Assembly (NCBI GenBank): GCA_963719805.1
Contig: CAVRDF010000008.1
Span: 124,001-188,000, forward strand
Direction: 5' to 3'
DNA length: 64,000 nt
From: JAMXLO01 sp963719805
GTDB taxonomy: Bacteria > Pseudomonadota > Alphaproteobacteria > Acetobacterales > Acetobacteraceae
Position 1 is the first letter of the stretch, and every line of letters starts with the position of its first letter. Positions 51,226-59,722 of the stretch are shown piece after piece. A model generated the notes under the pieces. It saw only the letters and a program-made list of their open reading frames with translations. It had not been told where the DNA came from and did no database searches. The position numbers were made by a program, and so were the translations under genes.

Positions 51226-53211
51226 GTGCACGCTTGGTGGTCCGGCGATGTTGCGACGTTCCTTGCCTCAGTTGCAGAGGCAATCGTGGAGCGCCTCGCG
51301 GTGCGCCTCGTTGAGACGCACCACCTGAATCACGATACCCAACTGCGCGCTTGGCGAGCCCAAATCGCGATCCTTCAAAGTGCCCTCGCAGAAAGCCCGG
51401 GCACTTGGCGCGTCATGTTCGAGTATCCCTTGATCCGGCTGGGTCGTCGGATTGATGTCGTCGTGCTGAGCGAGCGGGCAATCTTCGTTCTTGAATTCAA
51501 GGTCGGATCAGCCTTGATTGCTTTGTCCGATTACCAGCAAACCGAGGACTACGCGCTGGATTTGATCGACTTCCATGCCGCGAGCAGCAACCATCCGATC
51601 ATCCCTATCCTAGTGGCGACCGAAGCGCGTCCGAAACCTATTGACTGGCCACTCCTCTGGCATGGCGTGACACCAGTATTTACCGCTTCGGCCGGGTCAC
51701 TTGCACCGCTCCTGAAAGAGATCGCCGATCGCATTCCTGCGACACCTCAGCCCTTGGATTTCAGAACCTGGGAAGCTGCACCATACAGGCCAGTGCCCAC
51801 GATCATCGAAGCAGCGACCATGCTGTATAACCGGCATGGTGTCGTGGAGATCGCTGATGCACGGGCCGATGTAGGTAATCTCACTCACACCACCGACGCA
51901 ATTCGCCGGGCCGTTGAGCGGGCACATCGTGAGCAGCGCCACGAGATAGTGTTTGTCACCGGCATTCCGGGCGCTGGTAAGACTTTATGCGGCTTGAACG
52001 CCGTGTTTGGGGCCACAGCAGGGGCCGCATTCCTGACCGGCAACCTGCCGCTGGTGCATGTCATGCGCGAGGCTCTCGCCCGTGACGCACATACTCAAGG
52101 TGGCAGCCTGCGGATGGCGCGGCAGAAGACAGAAAGTGCCATCCAGCCATTGATGGGATTCTTGAGAGACAACCTCGAACGAACCGCGCCGCCGCACGAG
52201 CACGTCATCATATTCGATGAGGCGCAGCGCGCCTGGGACGCCGAATTCGGTCGACGCAAATTCGGCCGCACCGCAAGCGAAGCAGCTTTGTTCCTGGACA
52301 TCATGCGCCGCCATGCAGACTGGGCAGCGATCGTCGCATTGGTTGGCAGTGGGCAAGAGATCAATACCGGAGAGGCGGGCCTAGCCGCATGGGGCGAAGC
52401 TTTGACCGAACGCCCGGATTGGAATGTATCTGCCGCACCTGGCGTGCTCAGTAGCACCGATGTGCGGCAGAGCCTGTTCGTCGTTCAGCCACCTACAATG
52501 CGACTGGAAGCCGCACTCCATCTGGAGGTCGCGGTCCGCTCCATTCGGTCCGCCGCGGCGGCGCCGTGGGTTGATGCCGTGCTAACGGGCAACGCGACGC
52601 GCGCTTCGGCCATCGCCCACGCCGCCGGTGGCATCCCGTTTCTGCTGACCCGATCCTTGCCCACCATGCGCATCGCTTTGCGCAGGCTCGCACGCGGAAC
52701 ACGCCGTGCAGGACTGGTATGCAGCGCCGGCGCGCGTCGTCTTGTCGCCGAGGGACTTTCACCAAACTTCCCCCATCTCGACAGCGACGCGGTCGCCAAC
52801 TGGTTTCTTCGCCGATGGCCCGACGTCCGCGCATCCGACGCTCTCGAAGTTCCCGCAACGCAATTCGCGTGCCAGGGCCTGGAACTCGATCACGTCGGTC
52901 TATGCTGGGGCAATGACCTTGTGCGACGAGACGGACAAACCGCATGGATCGCCCGATCCTTCGCCGGCACTCGCTGGCAGCGGGTCCGCAGCGAATCCGC
53001 CATCGCCTATCAGATCAACACCTATCGAGTCCTGCTGACCCGGGCGCGCTACGAAACGGTGATCTGGATTCCTGAAGGCGATCCAGCGGATGAAACTCGT
53101 AGCCCGACTGACTTCAACGCGGTCGCGCAATTCCTCACTGATTGTGGTGCCACTCAACTCACAGCATCAGAAGCAACCACCTGGCCAACCGCCGAGCGCA
53201 CATTGATCTGA
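51226..53211 (+). CDS. RecB-type nuclease fused to DUF2075 helicase-like ATPase
   Basis: A 661-residue protein, GTG start five bases after the EamA stop. Residues about 60-110 show a RecB/Cas4-type PD-(D/E)xK nuclease core: Asp77 in RRIDVVVL, Glu90-x-Lys92 in LEFKVG, and a Q-x3-Y motif Gln105-Tyr109. From about 235 it is a DUF2075 superfamily-1-like ATPase: Walker A GIPGAGKT (246-253), Walker B IIFDEAQRAWD (328-338), and near the C-terminus TQFACQGLELDHVGLCWG and NTYRVLLTRAR, which match helicase motifs V and VI. The architecture suggests DNA or RNA processing, perhaps antiviral defence. It stands alone among metabolic genes. Confidence 0.82.
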   Translation: MHAWWSGDVATFLASVAEAIVERLAVRLVETHHLNHDTQLRAWRAQIAILQSALAESPGTWRVMFEYPLIRLGRRIDVVVLSERAIFVLEFKVGSALIALSDYQQTEDYALDLIDFHAASSNHPIIPILVATEARPKPIDWPLLWHGVTPVFTASAGSLAPLLKEIADRIPATPQPLDFRTWEAAPYRPVPTIIEAATMLYNRHGVVEIADARADVGNLTHTTDAIRRAVERAHREQRHEIVFVTGIPGAGKTLCGLNAVFGATAGAAFLTGNLPLVHVMREALARDAHTQGGSLRMARQKTESAIQPLMGFLRDNLERTAPPHEHVIIFDEAQRAWDAEFGRRKFGRTASEAALFLDIMRRHADWAAIVALVGSGQEINTGEAGLAAWGEALTERPDWNVSAAPGVLSSTDVRQSLFVVQPPTMRLEAALHLEVAVRSIRSAAAAPWVDAVLTGNATRASAIAHAAGGIPFLLTRSLPTMRIALRRLARGTRRAGLVCSAGARRLVAEGLSPNFPHLDSDAVANWFLRRWPDVRASDALEVPATQFACQGLELDHVGLCWGNDLVRRDGQTAWIARSFAGTRWQRVRSESAIAYQINTYRVLLTRARYETVIWIPEGDPADETRSPTDFNAVAQFLTDCGATQLTASEATTWPTAERTLI

Positions 53212-53303
53212 TAAACTTTCTCCGCGGTGATCCGCCAAACTCCACTCACTTGATACGAATATCGGAACATCCACCGACGCTACCCGTTCCAGGGCAGCAC
53301 GAC

Positions 53304-54122
53304 TCACGCAACCAGAAACGCCACCCCGTCCTCCTCGAACACGGCGCAGGTCAGCCTGCCGCCACACCCCGCACCAGTGTCAATCCCAATCCGGTTGTCC
53401 CTGATTATCGGCGCCGGACTGGTCGAATGGCCATGGACCACAATAGTCCCAAAATCCTGCTCGCTCGCCAGAAAACTCTGGCGAATGCCCAGCAGATCGT
53501 CCTCTGCCTGATCCGCAAGCGCGATCCCCGGACGCAGTCCCGCATGCACGAACACATAACCGCCGTCGTGATGCTCGCGCGCCAACCCCTGCATGAAAGC
53601 GATGTGCTGCCCCGGTATGCGCTGCCGCCACTCGCCGCGCGGCACGTCAGTGCCAATCCCCCAGCTGCGCAACGCCGTGTCGCCGCCGGTGTGCAGCCAG
53701 TCAGTCGCCGCGGCATTGTCGCCAGACAACGCGTCCAGCGCTGTGCGCTCGTGATCGCCCATCAGGTTCAGCGTCGGCAACCCGGCAACCGGGTCCCCCG
53801 CCGCAAGTAGCGCCACAACGCCGGCACTGTCAGTGCCGTAATCGATGTAGTCTCCCAAATGGATCAGCAGCGCCGACGCCGGCTTCGTTCGCACCAAGTC
53901 ATCACCAATTATCGCGTGCAGACGGCGAAGTTCGGCCAGCGAACCGTGGATATCGCCGATTGCATAGACGCGCCGCCCGCGCGGCAATCGTCCCGGCGAC
54001 AGCACGAAACGCAGCGACGCCACATCGCTGGTGATGCGCGACGGCCTCCACGTCGGCACGGCTGTGGCATCGAGTTCGGCACGGACACGGGGCCGCGCGA
54101 GGCGGCGAACGGGACGACGCAT
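53304..54122 (-). CDS. Calcineurin-like metallophosphoesterase (serine/threonine phosphatase type)
   Basis: A 272-residue phosphoesterase with the PPP-family metal motifs GDIHG (YAIGDIHGSLAEL), GDYIDYG (usually GDxVDRG) and GDHE (usually GNHE), plus two later histidines in FVHAGLRPG and VVHGHSTS. The changes from the PPP consensus suggest a bacterial subgroup acting on phosphoproteins or small phosphate esters. The ATG at 54122 is used; an earlier start at 54158 is possible. Divergent from the MaoC-like gene. Confidence 0.87.
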   Translation of the reverse strand: MRRPVRRLARPRVRAELDATAVPTWRPSRITSDVASLRFVLSPGRLPRGRRVYAIGDIHGSLAELRRLHAIIGDDLVRTKPASALLIHLGDYIDYGTDSAGVVALLAAGDPVAGLPTLNLMGDHERTALDALSGDNAAATDWLHTGGDTALRSWGIGTDVPRGEWRQRIPGQHIAFMQGLAREHHDGGYVFVHAGLRPGIALADQAEDDLLGIRQSFLASEQDFGTIVVHGHSTSPAPIIRDNRIGIDTGAGCGGRLTCAVFEEDGVAFLVA

Positions 54123-54208
54123 GCACCTATTATGCCGTGCGCCGTTGTGCGCGAGCAACGCCGCGCGCTAGGCTTTCCCGCACAGAAAGCAACCGTCGGA
54201 GGAAACCG

Positions 54209-54694
54209 TTGGCGAAGATCACCTTCCCAGTCGAAGCGGGGCATATCATGCTGTTCGCCCGCGCTGTCGGCGACATCAACCCGGTCTATCAGGACGCCGA
54301 AGCCGCCAAGAGCACCGAGGTAGGCGGCATAATCGCGCCACCGACGTTTCCCCAGGCGGTGGCGCAGTTCGATCCGGAGTACCCGTTGCGCTGGCGGCCC
54401 AATCAGCCCTGGTTCGGCTCCGGCAAGACGGCCAGCGGCGTCACTGAACGCGCGTCCGGCGGCGGCGGTCTGCACGCGGAACAGCACTTCGAATATCACC
54501 GGCCGCTGCGTCCCGGCGATGTACTCACCGTCGAGATGAAGCCCGGCAATACCTGGGAACGCGAAAGCAAGCGTGCCGGCAAGCTGACGTTCCGCGAACG
54601 CATCGCCGAATATCGCGACCAGAAGGGTGAACTCGTCATCACCGCGCGCAGCGTCGGCGTGACAACAGAACGTCCCGTGGACAGCAAGGCCTGA
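54209..54694 (+). CDS. MaoC-like N-terminal dehydratase domain protein
   Basis: A 161-residue hotdog-fold protein of the FAS1_DH/MaoC N-terminal type (HIMLFARAVGDINPVYQDAEAA, IIAPPTFPQAVAQF, EQHFEYHRPLRPGDVLTV). Translation very likely starts at a TTG at 54209 behind GGAGG; the longer ATG start at 54137 has no such site. With the following MaoC gene it probably forms a two-subunit enoyl-CoA hydratase, this chain being non-catalytic. Confidence 0.87.
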   Translation: MAKITFPVEAGHIMLFARAVGDINPVYQDAEAAKSTEVGGIIAPPTFPQAVAQFDPEYPLRWRPNQPWFGSGKTASGVTERASGGGGLHAEQHFEYHRPLRPGDVLTVEMKPGNTWERESKRAGKLTFRERIAEYRDQKGELVITARSVGVTTERPVDSKA

Positions 54695-54704
54695 GGAGGC
54701 ATCG

Positions 54705-55127
54705 ATGGCACTCAAGGCAAGCCAGCTAAAAGTCGGCGACACGCACAGCGAGCGTGTGGTGGAGAATCTGTCGCGCACTCAAATCGTGATGTATTGCGGC
54801 GCGTCGGGCGACTACAATCCGTTGCACGCGGACGAAGTTTACGTGACGCAGAAGGCCGGCTATCCTACTGTGTTCGCGCACGGCATGCTGACCATGGGTC
54901 TCACCGGAAAGATGCTGACGAATTACGTCGGCGATGGCCGTCTGACAAAGTTCGGCGTGCGCTTCACCAATCAGGTGTGGCCCGGCGATGACCTGGAAGC
55001 GAAGGCTACAGTGACGGCCCTGCGCGAGGACGGCGGCAAGCACTACGTCGATCTCGCGCTGACCACAACCAACCAGGACGGCAAGGAGGTGGCCAGCGGT
55101 TCGGCTACAGCGCGAATCGATCCGTGA
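54705..55127 (+). CDS. MaoC family (R)-specific enoyl-CoA hydratase
   Basis: A 140-residue hotdog protein with the hydratase-2 motif YCGASGDYNPLHADEVYV, containing the catalytic Asp and His, and the AHGMLTMGLTGKML helix. It hydrates trans-2-enoyl-CoA, likely as a heterodimer with the neighbouring MaoC-N protein. An AGGAGG site precedes the ATG. Its stop overlaps the GTG start of the enolase-superfamily gene (GTGA), tying that enzyme to CoA or acid catabolism. Confidence 0.9.
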   Translation: MALKASQLKVGDTHSERVVENLSRTQIVMYCGASGDYNPLHADEVYVTQKAGYPTVFAHGMLTMGLTGKMLTNYVGDGRLTKFGVRFTNQVWPGDDLEAKATVTALREDGGKHYVDLALTTTNQDGKEVASGSATARIDP

Positions 55128-56872
55128 CGTTGGATGTGTTGGGCGGCGCGCTACGCCAGCGCGTCGCTACCGCGCTCGCGATGCCGCTCGATGCAGTGCG
55201 CTCGCCTGGCGATGCGCGCCACGTCGTGCTGCACAGCAGGGAACGCGATGTCAGCAGCCTCGTCGCGCAGCTTGATGCGGCAGCGCACACCCTCGGCTCT
55301 CAAGTTGCATTGGCCTTGCGATTGGATGCGCAACTCGACCCGGCATCCCTGGAACCGCTGCGCGAACGTGGCCGCGCACTGAAGTTGGCATACATTGCCG
55401 ACCCATGCGGCGAATTGACGGCCGCATGTTCGGCCTTCGCGCACGGCGCGCCGCCACTGGCGATTTCCTCCCATCGTCACCCACCGGAAGTGCTTGCGCG
55501 GGCGATGCGCGACGGCCACGTCCAAGTGCTGCTGATCGATCCGGCGCAGCTCGCTGATGTGCAGGCCGCGCGAATGTGGTCCGTCGCGGCGGACCTTACC
55601 GGCGTCGAATTGGTCGTGCTCAATGACGCTCCCTTGGCTGCACGCCTATCGGCGGCAACCCAACCGGTGATCGCCGAGACCAGCGCCGTGTCGTTCCCAA
55701 ACGGGTCGGCTCACAAGATCACCCGCGTGATGCTGCATCGGGTCAAAGTGCCAATGCGGCAGCTCTACGTCAGCGCGCTGTATATGCGCCGCACCACCGA
55801 ACGCATTGTGGTCGAGCTGGAAACCGCCGATGGCCAGCGCGGCTTCGGCGAGACCAACGGCACCGACGAAGTCCTCCAAGCCACGCAACGCATGGCACAA
55901 AAACTGCTCGGGCAGGACCCGCTCGATCACCAGCGCCTGCGCCACGCGATGGGCGGTCCCACCGTCGGCTCGCGCAACGGGCTGGCCGATTGGCAGGCAC
56001 TCGCCGGTCTCGATATGGCGCTGTTCGATTGGGCCGGACGCCATTTCAATATGCCGATATGGCAGATGCTCGGCGGCGAGGGTCAGCGCGACTTCGAAGC
56101 GGTCGCGCATATTCCCGCGCTGCTGCTCGACGAGCCTGTAGATCGCCGAGAACTGCCGCGCCTGTTTGCCGATCCGGCCTGCGTCCGGAAAATCGTCGAT
56201 CACGCACTGCACCTGCATCGCGATCCAGGCTTCACCGCATTCAAGATGAAATGCACTGGCACCAGTCCGGTATGGGACGTGCGCATCCTCACCGCTCTGC
56301 GCGAGGCGCTTGGCCCCGATGTGAAACTGCGCTGGGATCCCAATGCCTCATATCCGCCGGCACAGGCAACCGTGCTTTGCCAGCAGCTCGAGCACCTCAA
56401 CCTGGAGTACTACGAAGACCCGATCCACGGCATCCCCGGCATGGCGCAGCTTCGCTCGCGCATGCGAACGCCGCTCGCCACCAATATGTGTGTGATCAAC
56501 TTCGATCACTTGGTCACCATGCTGCATCAGCCTTGCGTCGATGTCGTGCTGGCCGACCTGGTGATGTGGGGTGGCATCCAGAGCATGGTGGAGCTTGGCG
56601 ATGTGGCGCCGCTGTTCGGCTTCGACCTCACCATTCACAGCGCATTCGAATGCGGCCTCGGAATGGCCGCGAACCTGCAAGTTGCCGCCGCACTGGCACC
56701 TGTGCGGCGCGCTATCGACTTCGGCCTCGAGAACATGGCGCACGAGCTGATCACACCACACATTCCGGTGCGGAACGGCCGAGTCGCGGTGCCCAATGGC
56801 CCCGGCCTCGGGGTGTCACCAAATTGGGACGAAATCGAGCGCCTGAAAATGGACGTGACGGAGGTCGCTTAG
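55124..56872 (+). CDS. Enolase-superfamily (glucarate dehydratase-like) protein with a degenerate N-terminal half-copy
   Basis: A 582-residue protein. Residues about 195-582 are a complete enolase-superfamily enzyme: capping domain, KxK lysines in FKMKCTG (374-376), metal ligands Asp405 (RWDPN), Glu431 (YYEDP) and Asn454 (LATNMCV), and general acid/base His505 (IHSAFECG). This set resembles glucarate dehydratase-like acid-sugar dehydratases. Residues 1 to about 180 are extra and align with residues 395-510 of the same chain, keeping LG, YxxDP, PLA and VxVLxxD at a constant offset of 339, but with the metal ligands replaced (Ala92, Ser115). The N-terminal part is therefore probably a non-catalytic remnant of a duplicated barrel. 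Substrate unknown. Confidence 0.85.
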   Translation: MTLDVLGGALRQRVATALAMPLDAVRSPGDARHVVLHSRERDVSSLVAQLDAAAHTLGSQVALALRLDAQLDPASLEPLRERGRALKLAYIADPCGELTAACSAFAHGAPPLAISSHRHPPEVLARAMRDGHVQVLLIDPAQLADVQAARMWSVAADLTGVELVVLNDAPLAARLSAATQPVIAETSAVSFPNGSAHKITRVMLHRVKVPMRQLYVSALYMRRTTERIVVELETADGQRGFGETNGTDEVLQATQRMAQKLLGQDPLDHQRLRHAMGGPTVGSRNGLADWQALAGLDMALFDWAGRHFNMPIWQMLGGEGQRDFEAVAHIPALLLDEPVDRRELPRLFADPACVRKIVDHALHLHRDPGFTAFKMKCTGTSPVWDVRILTALREALGPDVKLRWDPNASYPPAQATVLCQQLEHLNLEYYEDPIHGIPGMAQLRSRMRTPLATNMCVINFDHLVTMLHQPCVDVVLADLVMWGGIQSMVELGDVAPLFGFDLTIHSAFECGLGMAANLQVAAALAPVRRAIDFGLENMAHELITPHIPVRNGRVAVPNGPGLGVSPNWDEIERLKMDVTEVA

Positions 56873-56883
56873 GCGCGATCGGG

Positions 56884-58038
56884 TCACAGCCACCGCTGGT
56901 GCGCCTGGCCGCCCAGCAGGTGTTGCCCGACCGTCTCGAAATGCGACCGTCGTCCCTGCACCTGCTGCGTGACCGTATTCACGTCGCGGAAGCGCCGCTC
57001 GAACGGATTGCTATCGAAGATCGCGGTCGCCCCGGCCTCATGGTACGCGGTATCCACCACTTCCTTCGACTGATGGATCGCATAGGTCGCCGCTTGGCGG
57101 ATCTTGATGCGCTGATCCAGCGTTAATTCGCCGGTGAGTCGCACCGACTCCTGTGTCTCGGTCATCACTTTCAGCAGCCATTCCCGCGCGGCGTGCAGTT
57201 TGGCATCGGCAATGCCTATGGACGATTGCACCACGGCATTGTCGCGCAAGGCCGTTTGCGACAGCGCCGGCGTCTTGCCTCGCGCCAGATCGATAAATGC
57301 ATCGAGCGCCGCTCGCGCGATGCCCAGCGCAACCGAAGCAAACCCCGACGCATAGATCTGCATCGCCGCGAACTTGTAGATCAGCCCAGGCTCGCGTCGC
57401 TCCTTCGCGCGGTCACGCGTCAGGGTATGTGCGTCGTCAACGAACATGTCCTGCACGGAATACGTGTCACTGCCGGTGCCACGCAGGCCGACAACCTGCC
57501 AGACATCTTTGATAGCCGCAGTCTCGCGCCGCAGCAGCATGGTGCGTTCCCACGGCCGGCCATCTGGATGGCGCTGCGGCGTGCCGTCCGCGTCGAAACA
57601 CGGACAATGCGCGCCCAGCCAGGTCGCATGCCGGCTGCCAGAGGCGAAGAACCAGCTACCGGTGATCCGCCAGCCGCCATCGACGCGGATCGCCTTTGCG
57701 CCTGGTCCCTGTCCCCACGCCAGCACGTCACGCTTACCGCCGAACACCTCCCGTGCGGCCCCCGGCTCCAGGTAGCCCGCCGACATCGAACAACCGGAGC
57801 CTTGGTTCATGCACCAGGCAACGGACGCATCGCCGCCGGCGATCGCCTCGACGCATTGTATATACGTCGCGGGGTCCAGCTCGGCGCCGCCAACTGAACG
57901 CGGCACCAGCAGGCGGAACATGCCGGCCGCATGCATTGCGTCGAGAACATCGGGCGGCAGTTCGTTTGCTGCATCGATGCGCGGCGCCGCGGCGGCCAGC
58001 AATGGCGCGAGCGCGCGGGCGCGGGCAATATGATCCAT
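56884..58038 (-). CDS. Acyl-CoA dehydrogenase-like flavoprotein (HsaA/HpaB-like monooxygenase group)
   Basis: A 384-residue protein with the ACAD fold: N-terminal helices (PDVLDAMHAAGMFRLLVPRSVGGAEL is shared by this group), beta-domain WRITGSWFFASGSRHATWLG, and a C-terminal helical domain of the Acyl-CoA_dh_2 type (LDQRIKIRQAATYAIHQSKEVVD, GATAIFDSNPFERRFRDVNT). The catalytic-glutamate position of true ACADs is not evident. Relatives with this C-terminus are FMN/FAD-dependent monooxygenases of phenols or sulfur compounds. GAGGAA precedes the ATG at 58038. The start is back-to-back with the PCMT-like gene. Confidence 0.85.
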   Translation of the reverse strand: MDHIARARALAPLLAAAAPRIDAANELPPDVLDAMHAAGMFRLLVPRSVGGAELDPATYIQCVEAIAGGDASVAWCMNQGSGCSMSAGYLEPGAAREVFGGKRDVLAWGQGPGAKAIRVDGGWRITGSWFFASGSRHATWLGAHCPCFDADGTPQRHPDGRPWERTMLLRRETAAIKDVWQVVGLRGTGSDTYSVQDMFVDDAHTLTRDRAKERREPGLIYKFAAMQIYASGFASVALGIARAALDAFIDLARGKTPALSQTALRDNAVVQSSIGIADAKLHAAREWLLKVMTETQESVRLTGELTLDQRIKIRQAATYAIHQSKEVVDTAYHEAGATAIFDSNPFERRFRDVNTVTQQVQGRRSHFETVGQHLLGGQAHQRWL

Positions 58039-58111
58039 GCGTTGGTTCCTCAACTGGCTGGGCTCGACGCTATACCGTCCGCGGGCGGCCAGGCAAAGCA
58101 ACAGGGATGCG

Positions 58112-58762
58112 ATGGATGCACAGGCTGCATTGATGGCGGAGATCGCGGCAGAAATGCGCGACACCACGCGCTGGACCGGCCGCGAAGCACTGTCATCACG
58201 CGTGGCGACGGCGATCGCCAAGGTCCGGCGCGAGGCCTTCGTGCCTGTAGAATCGCAGTCCGCTGCCTACGATAATCGTCCGCTGCCGATCGGCCACGCC
58301 CAGACTATTTCGCAACCGTTCGTCGTGGCGCTGATGACCGAGCTGCTCGACCTGCAACAGGACGACAAGGTGCTGGAGATCGGCACCGGCTCCGGCTATC
58401 AGGCCGCAGTGCTCGCGCAACTCGTCGGCACTGTCTGTTCGATCGAAGTGATCCCCGAGCTGGCCCGGCGCGCCTCGGAGGTACTGTCCGCCGAGGGTTG
58501 TCATAACGTTTCACTTCGCACCGGTAACGGTGTGCTTGGCTGGCCCGAAGAAGCCCCGTTTGACGCCATCATTGTCACCGCCGCTGCACCCAGAATTCCA
58601 CCCACGTTGATCGAGCAGCTTGGCCCGAACGGCAGAATGGTTATCCCGGTCGGTGCGCCGCACGGCGATCAGGAACTGCAGCTGCTCAAAAGGAATTCCG
58701 CCGGCGAAGTGACGCAACGCCGCGTGCTGCCGGTGGCATTCGTGCCGCTGACCGGCGGTTGA
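58112..58762 (+). CDS. pcm: Protein-L-isoaspartate O-methyltransferase-like protein
   Basis: A 216-residue class I methyltransferase of the PCMT family: LPIGHAQTISQPFVVALMTELL, SAM motif VLEIGTGSGYQAAVLAQL, and APFDAIIVTAAAPRIPPTLIEQL. The first repairs isoaspartyl residues in damaged proteins. The frame starts at 58037, which would make its ATG share the tetranucleotide CATG with the divergent flavoprotein start; the ATG at 58112 gives a typical family N-terminus and leaves room for promoters, so I prefer it. Confidence 0.9.
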   Translation: MDAQAALMAEIAAEMRDTTRWTGREALSSRVATAIAKVRREAFVPVESQSAAYDNRPLPIGHAQTISQPFVVALMTELLDLQQDDKVLEIGTGSGYQAAVLAQLVGTVCSIEVIPELARRASEVLSAEGCHNVSLRTGNGVLGWPEEAPFDAIIVTAAAPRIPPTLIEQLGPNGRMVIPVGAPHGDQELQLLKRNSAGEVTQRRVLPVAFVPLTGG

Positions 58763-58928
58763 CGTACCAAACGCCCGATTCACATACTGATGGGTAGGTT
58801 GCGGGAAATGAAGCTGAGGGGGTTCGTCTGTCTGGGTCGACATCCGCCACACGCTGTTCGATCTGACAAGCGCATTTCAAATGATGGCTGGGTCCGAAGC
58901 CATCGCCGAATGAAGACAGGAGCCTGAC

Positions 58929-59711
58929 GTGAGCGATCATGAGACGTTGACGATTGACGTCAACGGATTTGCCACCCGCATCTGGCGCAAGGGCAACGGA
59001 CCGAAGCTCGGTTTCCTTGCCGGTTTCGGAGGTCTGCCGCGTTGGGTGCCGTTTCTTGACGAGTTGGCGAAAACCCGCACGGTGATCGTGCCGTCGCTAC
59101 CGGGCTTCCCTGGCGGTGACCGCGGCCATTCCGTACTCGATACCCATCTCGACTGGCTGTTGGCGGTGCGCGAAATTTTGACCAAGGCTGGACTCGAAGG
59201 CGCTGATCTCGCCGGCAGTTCTGTCGGCGCTTCGATGGCAGCAGAAATCGCAGCGCTATGGCCGGCCAGTGTGAGGCGTCTAGCGCTGGTCGCCCCCTTT
59301 GGCCTCTTCGATGATGCCGAACCGCCGACTGATCCGTGGGCACAACGCGCCGATGCAGTGCCGGAATTGATGTGCGCCGACGGAGAAATCTGGAAAGCGC
59401 TGAAGGCCGTCCCGGAAGGCGCCAACTCCATCGAATGGCCCATCGAGCAAACCCGCGCCAACGAAGCCGCCGCCCGGGTCTTTTGGCCGCTCGGCAACAC
59501 GAAGCTGGAAAAGCGGCTGCGTCTGATCAATGCACCGACCCTTCTGCTGTGGGGCGAAAAAGACGCGATCATGCCGCGCAGCTATGCTGCGAAGATCGCC
59601 AAACAGATCAGCGGACGCACCGAGACGCAGGTGATCACCGGCGCCGGACATCTTGCTGAACTGGATAAACCTGTCGAGGTTGCCGCGGCAGTCGTCGGCT
59701 GGACCAACTAA
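58929..59711 (+). CDS. Alpha/beta hydrolase
   Basis: A 260-residue alpha/beta-hydrolase. The oxyanion-hole region is LAGFGGLPRW, the nucleophile elbow AGSSVGASMAAEIA (G-x-S-x-G), the acid residue is in LWGEKDAIMP, and the histidine in TGAGHLAELDKP. It starts at GTG with an AGGAG site. It lies 11 bases before another hydrolase gene and probably shares its transcript. meta-Cleavage-product hydrolases and esterases have this layout; the substrate is unknown. Confidence 0.87.
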   Translation: MSDHETLTIDVNGFATRIWRKGNGPKLGFLAGFGGLPRWVPFLDELAKTRTVIVPSLPGFPGGDRGHSVLDTHLDWLLAVREILTKAGLEGADLAGSSVGASMAAEIAALWPASVRRLALVAPFGLFDDAEPPTDPWAQRADAVPELMCADGEIWKALKAVPEGANSIEWPIEQTRANEAAARVFWPLGNTKLEKRLRLINAPTLLLWGEKDAIMPRSYAAKIAKQISGRTETQVITGAGHLAELDKPVEVAAAVVGWTN

Positions 59712-59722
59712 GGAGCGCGCAC

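Noticed and set aside
58036..58039. Two divergent genes apparently starting in the same CATG
   Set aside because: The PCMT-like gene has a better internal ATG at 58112 with the normal family N-terminus. The shared tetranucleotide start is probably an artefact of taking the longest frame.
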